Source: Gemmatimonadota bacterium
Lineage (GTDB): Bacteria > Gemmatimonadota > Gemmatimonadetes > Palauibacterales > Palauibacteraceae
Direction of reading: 5' to 3'
DNA: 6,227 nt
NCBI GenBank assembly: GCA_030601615.1
Contig: JAUVTH010000089.1
Location: 1-6,227, forward strand
The notes beneath the pieces were generated by a model, which had not been told where the DNA came from, made no database searches, and saw only the letters and a list, made by a program, of their open reading frames with translations. This document shows, one piece after another, positions 5,188-6,227 of this stretch; within the stretch, counting starts at the first letter, position 1, and each line of letters begins with the position of its first letter. Made by a program: the position numbers and the translations under genes.

Positions 5188-6227
5188 GCCCCGGAGTGCC
5201 GCGCCCGGTGGTTGTCGATCTGGTCAAACGTGCCGCCGTACACGATGTCCCGGATCGGCTCCGACGCCAGGAAATCGTGCGGAAACCCGGGCTCGATCCG
5301 GCTCACTTCGTCGAGTCGGGCCAGGTGCTCCTCGTCCAGCGTGACGTTGAGCGCGCCCAGGTTGTCCTCGAGCTGCACGAGGTTACGGGCTCCGACGAGC
5401 GGGACGATGACCCCGTCCTGCTGCCTGACCCAGCTCACCGCCACCTGCGACGGCGTGCACGCGATCTCCTCCGCAATGTCCACGACGACATCGGCGATCT
5501 CGAGATTGCGCTCGTCCGTGGCGGCACCTTCCTTCGCCCGTCCCTCTTCGGGTGACGCGCCGCGGCTGTACTTCCCGGTCAGGGTTCCGGCCCCCAGGAC
5601 GCTCCACGGTGTGACGGCGAGGTCCATGGCCCGTGCCATGGGGAGCAGCTCCCGCTCGGCCGTCCGATCGATCAGGCTGTACCGGAGCTGCAGCGCGACG
5701 AAGGGACTCCACCCGCGAAGATCCGCCAGCGTGTTGGCACGCGACACGATCCAGGCCGGCGTGTCCGAGATCCCGACGTGCAGGACCTTGCCGGCCCGCA
5801 CCATGTCGTCGAGCGCGCGCATCACCTCCGAAGCCGGAGTCGTGAAGTCCCACGCGTGCACCCAGTACAGGTCGATGTAGTCCGTCCCGAGCCGCTCCAG
5901 GCTGGCATCGAGCGCCTGCACCATGTTCTTCCGGTGGTTGCCGCTGAAGTTGGGGTCGTCCCTGCGCATCCACAGAGTGTACTTGGTGGCGATGACCCAG
6001 TGGTCTCTGTCGGACGAGATGAACTCGCCCACGTACTTCTCGCTCGTGCCCTCCGTGTACCGGTTGGCCGTATCGATGAAGTTGCCGCCGGCTTCGGCGT
6101 AGGCGTCGAACATGCGGCGGCTTTCCTCTTGCGACGCGCCCCAACCCCACTCGGGTCCGAACGTCATCGTACCGAGGGCCAGCTCGGAGACTCTCAAGCC
6201 GCTTCTTCCCAGTAGTTTATATCTCAT
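5184..6227 (-). CDS. Aldo/keto reductase (COG0667 / Tas type)
   Basis: A 347-residue cytoplasmic NAD(P)H-dependent oxidoreductase with a TIM-barrel fold. The ATG lies exactly at the right window edge. MRYKLLGRSGLRVSELALGT is the standard N-terminus of the family, so the protein is complete although its promoter and ribosome binding site are not visible. The catalytic tetrad is present: D52 (FIDTA), Y57 (NRYTEG), K82 (ATKYT) and H124 (YWVHAWD). Cofactor-binding elements are VGISDTPAW (151-159), PWSVLGAGTLTGKY (207-220) and VPLVGARNLVQLEDN (275-289), with R281 and N289 placed to bind the NADP phosphate. These enzymes reduce aldehydes or ketones, and the physiological substrate cannot be deduced here. 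It runs opposite to the ABC operon, and its TAG overlaps the lipoprotein TAA, so the two genes are unlikely to be functionally linked. Confidence 0.97.
   Translation of the reverse strand: MRYKLLGRSGLRVSELALGTMTFGPEWGWGASQEESRRMFDAYAEAGGNFIDTANRYTEGTSEKYVGEFISSDRDHWVIATKYTLWMRRDDPNFSGNHRKNMVQALDASLERLGTDYIDLYWVHAWDFTTPASEVMRALDDMVRAGKVLHVGISDTPAWIVSRANTLADLRGWSPFVALQLRYSLIDRTAERELLPMARAMDLAVTPWSVLGAGTLTGKYSRGASPEEGRAKEGAATDERNLEIADVVVDIAEEIACTPSQVAVSWVRQQDGVIVPLVGARNLVQLEDNLGALNVTLDEEHLARLDEVSRIEPGFPHDFLASEPIRDIVYGGTFDQIDNHRARHSGA

Noticed and set aside
5383..6150. Second minus-strand open frame within the aldo/keto reductase
   Set aside because: Arg/Gly-rich shadow in another frame of a gene whose catalytic tetrad is intact.

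Overview
The window is GC-rich and densely coded. It carries eight protein genes, one of them cut by the left edge. Two genes encode exported proteins that look like outer-membrane beta-barrels, and one encodes a lipoprotein with a clear lipobox, so the source is a diderm (Gram-negative) bacterium. Base composition and gene style would fit Gemmatimonadota, Acidobacteriota or a similar environmental lineage. That placement is a guess, because no phylogenetic marker is present. I see no tRNA, rRNA, CRISPR array, IS element or integrase.

Layout. (1) Positions 1-228, plus strand: the C-terminal part of a PCu(A)C-type periplasmic copper chaperone, with one copper-ligand position changed. (2) Positions 288-932, minus strand: a PorT-like outer-membrane beta-barrel protein, convergent with (1). 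(3) Positions 933-1128: a 196-bp divergent intergenic region that must hold the control sites for both directions. (4) Positions 1129-5187, plus strand: five closely spaced genes that look like one operon. They encode an HdeD-family membrane protein, a His/Glu-rich exported beta-barrel protein, a LolD/MacB-type ABC ATPase, an FtsX/MacB-type permease (ATGA overlap with the ATPase), and a ZnuA-like metal-binding lipoprotein. (5) Positions 5184-6227, minus strand: a complete aldo/keto reductase whose stop codon overlaps the lipoprotein stop codon in a tail-to-tail arrangement.

How it may work. The five-gene run is the interesting part. ZnuA-type binding proteins normally work with a ZnuB-type importer permease and a ZnuC-type ATPase. 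Here the binding protein is the last gene behind an ATPase and permease of the MacB/LolCDE/FtsX class, which use ATP for periplasmic mechanical work (lipoprotein release, efflux, hydrolase activation) and not for classical import. The binding protein also lacks two of the usual histidine metal ligands but keeps a His-rich loop. An exported barrel with His/Glu-rich exposed stretches lies upstream in the same run. My inference is an envelope-spanning system concerned with a metal or a metal-bound ligand, assembled differently from ZnuABC. The substrate and direction of movement cannot be read from the sequence.
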